A stretch of DNA of 64,000 bases from Rhizomicrobium sp. Lineage in GTDB: Bacteria > Pseudomonadota > Alphaproteobacteria > Micropepsales > Micropepsaceae. Below, piece after piece: positions 8,597-17,904 of this stretch. Position 1 is the first letter of the stretch. Every line of letters starts with the position of its first letter. The notes beneath the pieces are model-generated. The model was given only the letters and a program-made list of their open reading frames with translations, had not been told where the DNA came from and searched no databases. The position numbers were made by a program, and so were the translations under genes. The stretch spans positions 496,001 to 560,000 of the forward strand of contig JBBCHM010000002.1 in NCBI GenBank assembly GCA_037200045.1, written 5' to 3'.

Positions 8597-9412
8597 TCAA
8601 ATCCCAAACGGCACGATCTTGTTCGCCGCGTCGTGGCCGATGTCGGCGTCGCCCAGATAGGGAATGCCCGACACCGCGCACCAGTGGCGCGCGATCTCCT
8701 GCGGCGTCTGGCCGAAGGGCGGGTCGTTGTCGGGAATGTCGCTGACGCGGCCCAGCCTAATCCCGGCGCAGCGGCGCATGCCCGCGTTCGACGTGACGTG
8801 GAACATCAGCCGGTCGATGGCGTAGAGGTGCTCCGATACGTCTTCCAACATCACAATGTGACCCGCGAGGTCGGGCATCAAGGGCGTGCCGATCAGCATC
8901 GCCAGGATGGTGAGGTTGAACGCAACCGCCGGCGCCTTGCCGTCGAGGCTGGGTTCGAGACCGCTCCTGTCGCCATCCGCCAGATAGGCGAGCGCGCGCG
9001 CGACCGCCGCTTCGCCGCCGGCGCGGCGGATGTCGTGCGGGATGGGCCCATGCGCCACGCGGTAGCCGGCTCGGTAAAGACCGCCGAGCAAAAAGCCGCC
9101 ATCGCTGTAGCCGAGATAGGTCTTGGCGCGGGCGGCGGGGCCCAGTCCCGCCAGCACCGCGTCGGCGATGCGGCCCGAGCCATAGCCGCCGCGCGCGAAC
9201 CAGACGGCCGAGACGTTTTCATCGTTCGCGACTTCGAGGAAGGCGCGGGCGCGCGCCGAGTCGGCGCCGGCGAAGTGCCCTTCGGCCAGGAAACATTGCG
9301 GATGGAAGACGAGTTCGACGCGCCGGCCGAAGGCGGACGCGGCCAGCGCGGTCACGCGCTCGGCGGTTTGCGGCTGCAGCCGCGACGCCGGCGCGACGAT
9401 GCCGATCTTCAT
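8597..9412 (-). CDS. ldcA: LD-carboxypeptidase, peptidase family S66
   Basis: A 271-residue cytosolic serine peptidase. The nucleophile motif is ARGGYGSGRIAD (about residues 72-83), the Glu is in HIVMLEDVSEHLYAIDRL (about 185-202), and the His is in IGHDAANKIVPFG near the C-terminus, completing the Ser-Glu-His triad of the family. It removes the terminal D-Ala from recycled murein tetrapeptides to give the tripeptide. ATG 9412 has GAGGGA about 5 bases upstream. It is divergent from the Mpl-type ligase at 9461, which would use the tripeptide product, so the two share a 48-bp promoter region and a pathway. Confidence 0.87.
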   Translation of the reverse strand: MKIGIVAPASRLQPQTAERVTALAASAFGRRVELVFHPQCFLAEGHFAGADSARARAFLEVANDENVSAVWFARGGYGSGRIADAVLAGLGPAARAKTYLGYSDGGFLLGGLYRAGYRVAHGPIPHDIRRAGGEAAVARALAYLADGDRSGLEPSLDGKAPAVAFNLTILAMLIGTPLMPDLAGHIVMLEDVSEHLYAIDRLMFHVTSNAGMRRCAGIRLGRVSDIPDNDPPFGQTPQEIARHWCAVSGIPYLGDADIGHDAANKIVPFGI

Positions 9413-9460
9413 CCAGGTCCCTCGCTTGTCACGCCGGTGTCCGGCTTATAGCGTCCGGCG

Positions 9461-10876
9461 ATGGCACAAACGAGACCTTACTTCTTCTGCGGCATCGGCG
9501 GCAGCGGGATGCTTCCGCTGGCGCTCATTGTGAAAGCCCGCGGCTACGAGGTTGCCGGCTCCGACCGCGCGCTGGACCAGGGGCGGCTGGCGGCGAAGTT
9601 CGATTATCTGCGCCGCGCCGGCATCGAACTTTTCCCCCAGGACGGCAGCGGCGTGACGGCGCGCGAGACCATCGTCGTCACCTCGGCGGCGGTGGAGGAG
9701 ACCATCCCCGACGTGCAGGCGGCGCGGCGGGTCGGCGCCACGCTGACGACCCGCGCCGAACTTCTGTCGCGGCTGTTCAACGAGGCGCCCAACGCCATCG
9801 GTGTCGCGGGCACCAGCGGCAAATCCACAACCACCGGCATGATCGGCTGGATCCTGTTCGCCTGCGGGCTCGACCCGACCGTGATGAACGGCGCGGTGAT
9901 GATCAATTTCGCCAGCGACGACGCGCCGTTCGCCAGCGCGCTGGTCGGCACGAGCGATCTTTTCGTCAGCGAGGTCGACGAGAGCGACGGTTCCATCGCG
10001 CGCTACAGCCCCCGCGTCGCGGTGCTGAACAATGTCGCGCTGGATCACAAATCGATGGACGAATTGCGCGCCTTGTTCCGCGCCTTCGTCGCCAAGGCCG
10101 ACCTGGCGGTGATCAATCTCGACAATGACGAGACCGCGACGCTCGCCTATGAGATGCCACCGGCCAAAAGGCTGACCTACAGCCTGTCCAATCCCAAGGC
10201 CGACCTCCTGGCGCAGGACATCGAACCCCTGCCCGGCGGCATCGCCTTTCAGGTCAGCGAGCGCAATGGCGGCGCGCCGGCGCGGGTCCGGCTCGCGGTG
10301 CCGGGGCGGCACAATGTCGCCAACGCGCTGGCGGCGATCGGGGCGGCGCGCGCGGCGGGCGTGTCGCTGGAAGAGGCGGCCCGGGCGCTCGGCGATTTCA
10401 AGGGCATCCGCCGGCGGCTCGAAATCGTCGGCGAGGCCAGGGGCGTCACGGTGTATGACGATTTCGCGCACAACCCGGACAAGATCGCCGCCACGCTGGC
10501 GACGTTGCACGACTTTCCGGGGCGCTTGCTGGTGATGTTCCAGCCGCATGGCTTTCGGCCCTTGAAGCTGATGAAGGACCTTTTCATCGACGGCTTCGCG
10601 CGCAACCTGAAGGAAGAGGACGTCCTCGTCATGCCCGAGCCGGTGTATTTCGGCGGCACGGTCGACCGCGGCGTGACCTCCGTCGACATCGTGCGCGGCG
10701 TCGAGGCGCGCGGGCGCGCCGCCCATGTGTTCGACGACCGCGAGGCGTGCGGCGCCAAGCTCTTGGCGCTGGCGCGCGCGGGCGACCGCATCGTGGTGAT
10801 GGGGGCGCGCGACGACACGCTGTCGCAATTCGCGGCTGGGCTGGTCGAGGCAATCCGCGCGGGCTCGCGCCCATGA
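9461..10876 (+). CDS. mpl: Mur-ligase of the Mpl/MurC type (muropeptide recycling)
   Basis: A 471-residue Mur ligase with three domains. The N-terminal UDP-binding fold is [17 protein letters not shown] (about 8-24). The central ATPase has [19 protein letters not shown] (about 112-130), then SEVDESDGS and the DHK segment. The C-terminal domain has [10 protein letters not shown] and [11 protein letters not shown] (about 326-350). It would join the recycled tripeptide L-Ala-gamma-D-Glu-mesoDAP to UDP-MurNAc. It could also be a MurC paralogue, but the neighbouring LD-carboxypeptidase favours Mpl. Its stop overlaps the start of the MFS gene (ATGA), so the two are translationally coupled. Confidence 0.8.
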   Translation: MAQTRPYFFCGIGGSGMLPLALIVKARGYEVAGSDRALDQGRLAAKFDYLRRAGIELFPQDGSGVTARETIVVTSAAVEETIPDVQAARRVGATLTTRAELLSRLFNEAPNAIGVAGTSGKSTTTGMIGWILFACGLDPTVMNGAVMINFASDDAPFASALVGTSDLFVSEVDESDGSIARYSPRVAVLNNVALDHKSMDELRALFRAFVAKADLAVINLDNDETATLAYEMPPAKRLTYSLSNPKADLLAQDIEPLPGGIAFQVSERNGGAPARVRLAVPGRHNVANALAAIGAARAAGVSLEEAARALGDFKGIRRRLEIVGEARGVTVYDDFAHNPDKIAATLATLHDFPGRLLVMFQPHGFRPLKLMKDLFIDGFARNLKEEDVLVMPEPVYFGGTVDRGVTSVDIVRGVEARGRAAHVFDDREACGAKLLALARAGDRIVVMGARDDTLSQFAAGLVEAIRAGSRP

Positions 10877-12300
10877 GCGGTCCCACGACGAAGAAATTGT
10901 CGCTTTCGACGATCCTGATCTTTTCGCTTTCCAACATGCCGATCGCCGCGATGGGCGTGGTGCCGTTCGTCTATCTGCCGCCCTATCTGTCCGGCCATCT
11001 GGGCCTTTCGCTCGGCCTGATCGGAGGGGTCTGGTTCACGGTGCGCGCCGTCGATCTCTTCATCGATCCGGTGCTCGCCCATTTCATGGACCGCACGCAG
11101 ACCCGTTTCGGCCGCTACCGGGTGTGGCTGGCCGCCGGCGTGCCGCTGTTCATGCTGGCGACCTACATGCTGTTCCTGGCCTCGCCCGGCATCGGCGGCT
11201 ATTACCTGTTCTTCTGGCTGTTCGCGTTCTACTTCGCCAATTCGATCCTCTACCTCGCCCAATGGGCGTGGAGCGCGACCCTGGCCACCCATTACGACGA
11301 GCGCTCGCGCGTCTTCGGCGTCAGCGCGGCGGTCGGCGTGGTGGCGGTCGTCGCCTCCCTGCTGATCCCGGTCTTCGCGCCGCTCGCCGGGATGTCGAGT
11401 GCCGAGGGCGTGCAGGCGATGGGCTGGGCGATCGTCGTCATGACGCCGGTCGGCGTCGGGCTCACGGTGTGGCGCACGCCGGAGCGCGTCAACAAGAACG
11501 CGGTGCAGCGCTTCGCGATCCGCGATTACTGGGAGATCGTCTCCAAGCCGGAGGTGGTGCGCCTCTTCCTCGCCCAGGTCGCGCTGACGCTGGGGCCGGG
11601 CTGGATGAGCGCGATGTACCTGTTCTATTTCCACGACGTGAAGGGCTTCGGCCAGCAGCAGGCGACGGTCCTGCTGCTCGTCTATATCCTGATCGGCATC
11701 GTCGGCGCGCCCTTGACCGCGCGGCTCTCGGCGCGCATCGGCAAGCATCGCACGCTGATGGTGACGACGGCGGGGTTCTCGGTCGCGCTGCTCAGCCTTC
11801 CGCTGGTGCCGTTCGGCAATGTGTGGGGCAGCGTGCCGGTGATGGCGTGGTGCGGCTTCATGGCGGCGGGGTTCGGCCTCACCATCAACGCGATGATGGC
11901 CGATGTCGGCGACGAGATCCGCCTGCAGCAGGGCCGCGAGCGCATCGGCCTGCTCTATTCGGTGCTCAGCATCGCCGGCAAGCTCACCGCCGCCTTCGCC
12001 ATCGGGCTCAGCCTGCCGCTGCTGGAATATTTCGGCTATGTCGCCAGGGACGGCGCGCACAACACGCCGGCGGCGATCGGCGCGCTGCAATGGCTGTTCA
12101 TCACCGGCCCGATCCTGTTCGTGATGCTGGGCGGGGTGTGCGTGTGGGGCTGGCGGCTGGACGCGGCCAAGCACGCCGACATCCGGGCGCAGCTCGAAGC
12201 GCGCGATGCCGCGCTGCTGGTCGAGGAGGCGGCGGTGGTGAGCGTCAGCGTGACGTCGCTGGTGCTGGCGGCGGAAGACGCGGCGAGCTTCAAACCCTAA
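10873..12300 (+). CDS. MFS transporter, GPH (glycoside:cation symporter) type
   Basis: A 475-residue protein with about 12 hydrophobic segments. The loop after helix 2-3 reads [19 protein letters not shown], the GPH/MelB signature with Asp, Arg and GRYR. It imports a sugar or glycoconjugate with a cation across the inner membrane. The ATG overlaps the stop of the Mur ligase (ATGA), so the two are made together. Since the preceding genes handle recycled murein peptides, a muropeptide or amino-sugar substrate is a reasonable inference, although the sequence is not of the AmpG type. The C-terminal tail (about 440-475) is soluble and Ala-rich. Confidence 0.82.
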   Translation: MSGPTTKKLSLSTILIFSLSNMPIAAMGVVPFVYLPPYLSGHLGLSLGLIGGVWFTVRAVDLFIDPVLAHFMDRTQTRFGRYRVWLAAGVPLFMLATYMLFLASPGIGGYYLFFWLFAFYFANSILYLAQWAWSATLATHYDERSRVFGVSAAVGVVAVVASLLIPVFAPLAGMSSAEGVQAMGWAIVVMTPVGVGLTVWRTPERVNKNAVQRFAIRDYWEIVSKPEVVRLFLAQVALTLGPGWMSAMYLFYFHDVKGFGQQQATVLLLVYILIGIVGAPLTARLSARIGKHRTLMVTTAGFSVALLSLPLVPFGNVWGSVPVMAWCGFMAAGFGLTINAMMADVGDEIRLQQGRERIGLLYSVLSIAGKLTAAFAIGLSLPLLEYFGYVARDGAHNTPAAIGALQWLFITGPILFVMLGGVCVWGWRLDAAKHADIRAQLEARDAALLVEEAAVVSVSVTSLVLAAEDAASFKP

Positions 12301-12309
12301 CTGTGGGCG

Positions 12310-12987
12310 CTAAGGCCGCGCGTCGTTCGCGGCTTTGGCGGCGTCGTTTTCGGGCTCGGCGTTGAAGCCCGACTGGGTGATCACGACCTTGTACACCGCG
12401 CCGTCGGCCAGCGGCATGTAGTTCGCGTCGCCGAATCTGCGGTCCTCGGTGTAGAACTGCGTCAGGAGCCAGTTGCGCCACGCGTCCGGCACATAGGAAT
12501 TCACCGCCGGCTTGCCGATGAGGTCGCAGGACGTGATCGGCCGGCCATTGCCGCGCTCCGCGTTGAAATATTTGTTGGAGACCTGGTCGAGCGTGTAGGT
12601 CGCGTCGAGGCCCAGCACATTGGCCCACGCCTTCCACTTCTGCACCCGCCCGCCGATCAGCCATTCGTCGCCCTGCAGCCTGCAGGGCTGGTCGGGAATG
12701 GCGCCGTCGAGCCGGTGGACCGTCACCAGATAGAGATTGTGCGCCGGATCGAGCGCCTTGACGCGGACCTCGGCCACCGGGCCCTCATGCGTCAGCCGCG
12801 TGAAGAGCTGCATGTTGAGGCCGACCAGGCTGAGCGCCAGGCCGACCGCCGCCGCCAGCGTGCCGCCGACCATGCGCCGGCCGGCGCGGCCGTGCTCGCC
12901 CTGGAAGACGTTGCCGACGCCGCTGATCACGAAGAGCACGCCGAACACGGCCACGGCCACCGGCGCCAACCACCACAACATTCCCAA
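12310..12987 (-). CDS. Membrane-anchored protein of unknown function
   Basis: A 225-residue protein with two N-terminal membrane segments (about residues 5-23 and 38-58), then a soluble domain probably outside the inner membrane. It contains HRLDGAIPDQPCRLQGDEW and a conserved-looking SYVPDAWRNWLLTQFYTEDR; two cysteines (in DQPCRL and TSCDL) might pair. A GGGAG site stands 7 bases before a TTG at 12987, better spaced than for ATG 12981, so a TTG start is proposed. It is convergent with the MFS gene. No family is recognised with confidence. Confidence 0.72.
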   Translation of the reverse strand: MGMLWWLAPVAVAVFGVLFVISGVGNVFQGEHGRAGRRMVGGTLAAAVGLALSLVGLNMQLFTRLTHEGPVAEVRVKALDPAHNLYLVTVHRLDGAIPDQPCRLQGDEWLIGGRVQKWKAWANVLGLDATYTLDQVSNKYFNAERGNGRPITSCDLIGKPAVNSYVPDAWRNWLLTQFYTEDRRFGDANYMPLADGAVYKVVITQSGFNAEPENDAAKAANDARP

Positions 12988-13063
12988 GGCTGTTCTCCCG
13001 CGAGCCGAGGCCCCACTGTAGCGGAGTTTGTGTCAAAATCCCGGTTCGGGACAGGAGAGTTCC

Positions 13064-13807
13064 ATGCGGAAGATCGCCTTGGTTACCGGCGCGGGTAGCG
13101 GCATCGGCCGCGCCGTGGCGGTTGCGCTGGCTTTGGACGGCTATGCCGTGGTGCTGGCGGGGCGCCGGGCGGAGGCCTTGGCCGGGACGGCGGCGCTGGC
13201 GCCGGAGGCGACCATGGTGCCGGTGCCGACCGATGTCGCCGACGCGACGGCGGTAGCGGCGCTGTTCGCGGGCGTGAAGGCGCGGTTCGGCCGGCTCGAC
13301 CTGCTGTTCAACAATGCCGGCACCGGGGCACCGCCGGTGGCGCTGGAGGACCTCACCCTGGCGCAATGGCAGGCGGTGGTGGACGTCAATCTGACCGGGC
13401 CGTTCCTGTGCACCCAGGGCGCGATGCGGCTGATGAAGGAACAGGCACCGCGCGGCGGGCGGATCATCAACAACGGCTCGATCTCGGCGCATGCGCCCAG
13501 GCCGAACTCGGCGCCCTATACCGCGACCAAGCATGCGATCACGGGGCTGACCAAGGCGACCGCGCTGGACGGGCGGGCGTTCGACATCGCCTGCGGCCAG
13601 ATCGACATCGGCAATGCCGAGACGCCGATGACGGCGCGGATGCGCAAGGGCGTGCCGCAGCCTGACGGCACGCTGAGGCCCGAGGCGACGATGGACGTGG
13701 AGGCGGTGGCCAAGGCGGTGCTCTACATGGCGAGCCTGCCGCTGGATGCGAATGTGCTGAGCATGACGGTGATGGCGACGAAGATGCCGTTCGTGGGGCG
13801 GGGCTGA
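13064..13807 (+). CDS. Short-chain dehydrogenase/reductase
   Basis: A 247-residue classical SDR. The Rossmann glycine motif is [16 protein letters not shown] (about residues 7-22), the NNAG motif is at about 85-88, the catalytic Ser in [10 protein letters not shown], and Tyr-Lys in PYTATKHA (about 152-159). The residues after beta-2 (AGRRAEAL) suggest an NADP preference. The substrate is unknown. ATG 13064 is preferred over an upstream frame extension because AGGAGAG precedes it and the Rossmann strand follows at once. It stands between a divergent membrane protein and a family C repeat, with no operon partner. Confidence 0.88.
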   Translation: MRKIALVTGAGSGIGRAVAVALALDGYAVVLAGRRAEALAGTAALAPEATMVPVPTDVADATAVAALFAGVKARFGRLDLLFNNAGTGAPPVALEDLTLAQWQAVVDVNLTGPFLCTQGAMRLMKEQAPRGGRIINNGSISAHAPRPNSAPYTATKHAITGLTKATALDGRAFDIACGQIDIGNAETPMTARMRKGVPQPDGTLRPEATMDVEAVAKAVLYMASLPLDANVLSMTVMATKMPFVGRG

Positions 13808-13812
13808 AGATG

Positions 13813-13878
13813 GAGTCACGCGGAGCCGCGGAGAACGCGGAGGGGATTGCTCCTCCGCGTTCTCCGCGGCTCCGCGTG
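13813..13878. repeat. Family C intergenic palindromic repeat, copy C1
   Basis: A long inverted repeat: GAGTCACGCGGAGCCGCGG with AGAACGCGGAG on the left, and CTCCGCGTTCTCCGCGGC with TCCGCGTG on the right, separated by about 10 bases. It sits right behind the SDR stop, between convergent genes, and could terminate transcription. Confidence 0.92.
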
Positions 13879-13915
13879 CGATCAATTCCAAACCAAAAGC
13901 TGTCGGGCCATGACA

Positions 13916-14158
13916 CTATTGGGAGCGGAGCATCGCTCGGAATATGCGGTCTCTCTTCAGAAACACCTCGCGCCGCATGGCGCCGTTCCGCGTGCGGTGG
14001 CGCTCGGCGTAGATCAGCGTCCATTTTCCGCCGCGCGTGAACTTGGCGCCGCTGCCGCCATTGTGCTGCTCCAGGCGGCGGTCGAGATCGAGCGTCCAGC
14101 CGACATAGGTCCGCTTCGGGCGCGACCTGCTCAGGAGGACATAGACGAAGGCGGCCAT
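13916..14158 (-). CDS. GIY-YIG domain protein (UPF0213 type)
   Basis: An 80-residue protein consisting of one GIY-YIG nuclease domain. The motif appears as FVYVLLSRSRPKRTYVGWT (about residues 4-22), with the conserved Arg in DLDRRLEQHNGG and the FTRGGKWTLIYAE strand. Stand-alone proteins of this kind resemble YhbQ, reported to act on DNA structures. The ATG lies only 2 bases beyond the stop of the dihydrouridine synthase gene, so it belongs to that operon. Catalytic Glu/Asn positions cannot be aligned with certainty by eye. Confidence 0.85.
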   Translation of the reverse strand: MAAFVYVLLSRSRPKRTYVGWTLDLDRRLEQHNGGSGAKFTRGGKWTLIYAERHRTRNGAMRREVFLKRDRIFRAMLRSQ

Positions 14159-14160
14159 CG

Positions 14161-15171
14161 TCAGGCGGCGAGCGCGAGGCCGTCCGGCTGCCATAGCGCG
14201 GTCAGCGCGTCTTCCACCGCGCGCGGATCGGTGAGGCGGCACAGGCGCGATTTGGTCTCGCGGCGCGCTTCGGGTGACGCCGGCAGGCCGGCGGTCTCGA
14301 TGTACCAGGCCAGATGCTTGCGGAAGATCTTCAGGCCCAGCCGGTCGCCGTAGAAGCCCAGCGAGTCGCGGAAATGATCGAGCACGATGGCGAGGCGTTC
14401 GTCCCGCGCCGGCTCGATCGCGTCGCCGCCGCCCTGCAGCGCGCGTTCGATCGCCGGGGCGATCCAGGGACGGCCATAGGCGCCGCGGCCGATCATCGCC
14501 GCGTCGGCGCCCGATTGCGCCAGGGCTTCGCGCGCGCTGGCGGCATCGACGATGTCGCCGTTGACGATCACGGGAATGGTCACGGCTGCCTTCACCTGCG
14601 CGACGGCGCGCCAGTCGGCTTTGCCGCCATAGAATTGCTGCCGCGTGCGGCCATGCACCGTGATGGCGCGGACGCCGAGCGCCTGTGCGCGGGCGGCGAG
14701 CTCGGGCGCGTTCCTGGAGGCGTCGTCCCAGCCCAGACGCATTTTCAGCGTCACGGGGCGGCGCGTTGCGTCCACCGTCGCGGCGATCAGGCGCTCGGCG
14801 AGGCCGAGGTCGCGCATCAGGGCCGAGCCGGAGAGCCCGCCGGTCACTTCCTTGGCCGGGCAGCCCATGTTGATATCGATGATGTCGGCGCCGGCGGCTT
14901 CCGCCATCCGCGCGCCCCGCGCCATCCATTCGGCGCGGCGGCCGACGAGTTGGATCACGGTCAGCTTCAAGCCGTCGCCGACCGCGGCGCGGCGCACCAC
15001 GTCGGGGCGTCCGGCGGCGAACAGCTCGCAAGCCACCATCTCGGTCGCGACATAGGCGGCGCCGAGGCGCGAGGCGGCGCGGCGGAACGGCAGGTCCGAC
15101 ACGCCGGTCATCGGCGCGGTCAGGACGCGGCCGCCGATGGGGACGCCGCCGATGGAGAAGGTGCCGGTCAT
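14161..15171 (-). CDS. dusB: tRNA-dihydrouridine synthase (DusB type)
   Basis: A 336-residue FMN-dependent TIM-barrel enzyme that reduces uridine to dihydrouridine in tRNA D-loops using NADPH. Visible motifs are LTAPMTGVSDLPFRR (about residues 17-31), IDINMGCPAKEVTGG with the catalytic Cys (about 97-111), VTLKMRLGWDD, and VHGRTRQQFYGGKADW (about 170-185), followed by the FMN-phosphate loop IPVIVNGDI and MIGRGAYGRPW. The C-terminal helical domain covers about 240-336. In some alphaproteobacteria the orthologue (NifR3) precedes ntrBC, but here no ntr genes follow; the next gene in the operon is GIY-YIG. Confidence 0.92.
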   Translation of the reverse strand: MTGTFSIGGVPIGGRVLTAPMTGVSDLPFRRAASRLGAAYVATEMVACELFAAGRPDVVRRAAVGDGLKLTVIQLVGRRAEWMARGARMAEAAGADIIDINMGCPAKEVTGGLSGSALMRDLGLAERLIAATVDATRRPVTLKMRLGWDDASRNAPELAARAQALGVRAITVHGRTRQQFYGGKADWRAVAQVKAAVTIPVIVNGDIVDAASAREALAQSGADAAMIGRGAYGRPWIAPAIERALQGGGDAIEPARDERLAIVLDHFRDSLGFYGDRLGLKIFRKHLAWYIETAGLPASPEARRETKSRLCRLTDPRAVEDALTALWQPDGLALAA

Positions 15172-15235
15172 GACGCGGTTCTAACAGAGCGCGGGCGGTC
15201 TAGCGAACGCGCGGCGTTGTTGGCAAGCTTCGCCG

Positions 15236-15649
15236 ATGTGGAAGGCCATTCTTCTCTATGCGTGCCTCTTGGCCGGCGGCGCTTTCGCGCTGCAATGGCT
15301 GCAATACCAATATGTCACGCGCATGTTCGCGACCGAGTTCTATGTCGGGCTGATCGCCCTGGCGTTCGCCGGGCTGGGCGTGTGGGCCGGCTACCGGCTG
15401 ACGCCGCGCCGAGCCGCCGAGGCGTTCGAGCGCAACGCCGCCGCGCTCCGCTCGCTCGGGGTCACGGAGCGCGAGGTCGCGGTGCTCGATCTCCTGGCGG
15501 CCGGGCAGTCGAACAAGGAGATCGCCCGCAGCCTGGGCGTGTCGCCAAATACGGTGAAGTCGCACATCCTGCACCTGTTCGAGAAGCTGGAGGTGCAGCG
15601 GCGGACCCAGGCGGTGCGGAAGGCGCGGGAGCTCAGGCTGGTGCGGTAG
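15236..15649 (+). CDS. Membrane-anchored LuxR-type DNA-binding regulator
   Basis: A 137-residue protein with two N-terminal membrane helices (about residues 4-22 and 34-55) joined to a LuxR/GerE helix-turn-helix (about 72-133: VTEREVAVLDLLAAGQSNKE, then GVSPNTVKSHILHLFEKL). It lacks a receiver domain, so signalling would come through the membrane part or a partner. A gene for a DUF4199 membrane protein lies downstream on the same strand, an association I recall from other proteobacteria, which suggests a two-protein sensory unit. A repeat-containing gap of 293 bp separates them. The target genes are unknown. Confidence 0.82.
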   Translation: MWKAILLYACLLAGGAFALQWLQYQYVTRMFATEFYVGLIALAFAGLGVWAGYRLTPRRAAEAFERNAAALRSLGVTEREVAVLDLLAAGQSNKEIARSLGVSPNTVKSHILHLFEKLEVQRRTQAVRKARELRLVR

Positions 15650-15723
15650 GGGCATTGCCCAGACCCGTCGTCATGGCCGGCCCCCAGAGCCGCCATCCAT
15701 CCGGCGCGCGTTAGCGCGCCAAG

Positions 15724-15790
15724 GACTCACGCGGAGCCGCGGAGAACGCGGAGATTCAAGAAGAACTCCGCGTTCTCCGCGGCTCCGCGC
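15724..15790. repeat. Family C intergenic palindromic repeat, copy C2
   Basis: GACTCACGCGGAGCCGCGG with AGAACGCGGAG on the left, about 12 bases of spacer, then ACTCCGCGTTCTCCGCGGC with TCCGCGCG on the right. The rest of the 15650-15942 gap shows no gene; short GCGCGTTAGCGCGC-like symmetry sits just upstream at about 15707-15720. Confidence 0.92.
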
Positions 15791-15942
15791 GAATCTATCT
15801 GCGCTTCGCGCGATGGATGGGCGGGGAGAGCGGGGGTCCCCAAAACCGCCGATTTCCGGCGATTCACCCTTTCGGGCGATACCGCGATGGCGCCGGGCGT
15901 GGCTATGCTCGGCCCTCGTTCGTCGCATATCGGGGGATCGCC

Positions 15943-16473
15943 ATGCTCAGGATTTCGCTCGTCTTCGGCTCCATCGCGGGCCTCATCGTCATCCTCGTCC
16001 TGATCGCCGGGCTGACCGTGCTGCGCGGCCTGAGCTTCATCACGACCGAATGGTTCGGCTATCTCAGCATGATCGTGGCGCTGTCGATGATCTTCCTCGG
16101 CATCAAGCGCTATCGCGACAACGAGAAGGGCGGCGTCATCAAATTCCTGCCCGCGTTCCTCCTGGGGCTGGCCATCGCCGTCGTGGCCGGCGTCATCTAT
16201 GCCCTGGTGTGGGAGATTTACCTCGCCTCCACCGGCTATCATTTCATGGACGCCTATGTCGCCGGCCTGATCGCGGCGCAGAAGGCGCATGGGGTGACCG
16301 GCGCGGCGCTGGCGGCGCAGGTCGCGCAACTGAACGCGATGAAGGCGCAATACGCCAATCCGCTGTTCCGCCTGCCGATGACGTTCCTCGAGATTTTCCC
16401 CGTCGGGCTGATCATCGCGCTGATCTCCGCCGCGGTGCTGCGCAATCCGCGCGTGCTGCCGGCGCGGGCGTGA
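15943..16473 (+). CDS. DUF4199 integral membrane protein
   Basis: A 176-residue protein with four membrane segments (about residues 5-27, 40-56, 66-90 and 145-166). It carries the DUF4199 pattern: an early GSIAGL helix, SMIVALSMIFLGIKRYRD, and GVIKFLPAFLLGLAIAVVAG. A soluble loop of about 45 residues (YHFMDAYVAGLIAAQKAHG onward) precedes the last helix. ATG 15943 follows GGGGGA and begins the first membrane helix, so an in-frame extension upstream through the repeat is rejected. It probably works with the membrane LuxR-type regulator at 15236; the biochemical role is unknown. Confidence 0.82.
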   Translation: MLRISLVFGSIAGLIVILVLIAGLTVLRGLSFITTEWFGYLSMIVALSMIFLGIKRYRDNEKGGVIKFLPAFLLGLAIAVVAGVIYALVWEIYLASTGYHFMDAYVAGLIAAQKAHGVTGAALAAQVAQLNAMKAQYANPLFRLPMTFLEIFPVGLIIALISAAVLRNPRVLPARA

Positions 16474-16479
16474 GGCGGC

Positions 16480-16965
16480 CTATTCCCGCGGCGGGGGCTG
16501 CACGGCGATGAGCTGCATGTTGAACACCAGGGTCTGGTTCGGACCGATGTCGGCGCCGGCGCCCTCCGCGCCATAGCCGAGGTCGGCCGGGATCACGATC
16601 TGCCACTCGTCGCCGACATGCATCAGCCGGAGCGCCTCGACCCAGCCGGGGATGAGCTGGCCGGCCGGGAAGCTGGCGGTTTGGCCGGGCTGGGTGCGGT
16701 CGAAGACATGGCCGTCGATCGTCCAGCCCTTGTAGGTCACGGTGACGGTATCGGCGGGGCTCGTCACCTGCTTGCCATGGCCGGCGTTGATGACGCGGTA
16801 TTGCAGCCCGTCGGGCAGCGTCTTGACGTCCTTGCGCGCGCCGTTGTCGGCGAGGAATTTGGCGTTGGATTCCGGCGTCAGATCGTATTGCGGCGCCCCC
16901 GCCTTGTCGCCGCAACCGGCGAGCAGGAGGACAGCGAACAGCGCGGCGGCATAAGGCACATGCAT
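16480..16965 (-). CDS. FKBP-type peptidyl-prolyl isomerase lipoprotein
   Basis: A 161-residue lipoprotein: lipobox LLLAGC puts the lipidated Cys at residue 18. After a short linker comes one FKBP domain (about 50-156) with the conserved DTVTVTYKGWTIDGHVFDRT, LIPGWVEALRLMHVGDEW, IPADLGYGAEGAG, and the closing LVFNMQLIAVQ. Most active-site aromatic residues (Tyr, Phe-Asp, Trp, Tyr) are present, so it is likely an active prolyl isomerase that assists folding of exported proteins in the periplasm. It is convergent with the DUF4199 gene with only 6 bp between stops. Confidence 0.92.
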   Translation of the reverse strand: MHVPYAAALFAVLLLAGCGDKAGAPQYDLTPESNAKFLADNGARKDVKTLPDGLQYRVINAGHGKQVTSPADTVTVTYKGWTIDGHVFDRTQPGQTASFPAGQLIPGWVEALRLMHVGDEWQIVIPADLGYGAEGAGADIGPNQTLVFNMQLIAVQPPPRE

Positions 16966-17023
16966 GGCAAATCACTTTCCCGTCGAAGCGGCGGGACCAT
17001 ATCAGAATTCGCCGCCGCGTCCG

Positions 17024-17785
17024 CTAGCGCGCCCGCCCGGTCAGCCGGTAGGCGGCGAGCCCGATCCACTCATGCAGCGCACTGTCGATCTCCACCAGGC
17101 CGTCGGAGGGAGAGCCGAGATACACGCCGGCGCCGGCGGTCGAGATGTAGTCCGACGGCCAGGGCACCATCGTCCAGCCGAGCCTTCGCGCGATCGCCAT
17201 GGCGCGCGGCATGTGGACCGCCGAGGTGACCAGCAGCCAGGTCTCGCCCGGCCTGGGCCGCGCCAGCTTCATCGAATTGACGAGGTTCTCGCCGGTGTCG
17301 AGCGAGGTGCGCTCGTACAGCACGCGGCCGGGCGCGAGGCCCATCGCGAGGAAGGCGTGTTCGGCGGCCGCGTGCTCCGCCTCGCGCTGGCGGGCATTTC
17401 TGCCGACGATGCCGGAGAAGACCAGCTTCGCGCCCGGAAAGCGCCGGGCGAGCTCGGCGCCGGCGAGCAGCCGCAACGGCGTCTCGGTCAGGCCCAGAAC
17501 GCCGCGATCGGCGAAGACGCGGCCGTTCATCGAACCGTCCAGCACCACGATGCCGTCGACATGCGCCGGCAAAGCGGGGCGCGGATAGGCGTTCTCCAGC
17601 GGCCGCGCCAGGATCTGATCGATCGGGAGGAACAGCACGCCGAAAAGCAGGACGGCCGCGCCGGCGAACAGGCGCTGCTGCAGCACGCGGCGCCCATAGC
17701 GGCCGGCGACGAACGCCGCGATCATCAAATAGAAAACCCAGCCGGCCGGATCGACCAGATAGCGGGTCAAGAGGTAATAGATCAC
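17024..17785 (-). CDS. YdcF/ElyC-like DUF218 membrane protein
   Basis: A 253-residue protein with two N-terminal membrane helices (about residues 11-28 and 38-57), then a DUF218 domain (about 75-245). It shows the family features GIVVLDGS, the RLLAGAELARRFPGAKLVFSG strand-helix, an acidic AEHAFLAMGL helix, the RTSLDTGENL motif, and LLVTSAVHMPRAMAIARRLG. ElyC and SanA of this family affect envelope integrity; the biochemical activity is unproven. The start is GTG at 17785, chosen because it begins the first membrane helix. Spacing to the FKBP gene downstream is 58 bp, so co-transcription is possible. Confidence 0.87.
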   Translation of the reverse strand: MIYYLLTRYLVDPAGWVFYLMIAAFVAGRYGRRVLQQRLFAGAAVLLFGVLFLPIDQILARPLENAYPRPALPAHVDGIVVLDGSMNGRVFADRGVLGLTETPLRLLAGAELARRFPGAKLVFSGIVGRNARQREAEHAAAEHAFLAMGLAPGRVLYERTSLDTGENLVNSMKLARPRPGETWLLVTSAVHMPRAMAIARRLGWTMVPWPSDYISTAGAGVYLGSPSDGLVEIDSALHEWIGLAAYRLTGRAR

Positions 17786-17904
17786 GGCGCGGTCCCCCCC
17801 GAACGAAACGAAACGGCGCGCCGAGCTTAGCGCGCCGCCCCGTCCGCCGCTCGACTTTCGCGCGGCCGGTGCATTTCCTTTTGGGCTGAAACTCCAAACT
17901 CAAA

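Noticed and set aside
13847..15714. Plus-strand frames opposite the GIY-YIG and Dus genes
   Set aside because: They overlap genes with clear family motifs and show only the biased composition of antisense frames.
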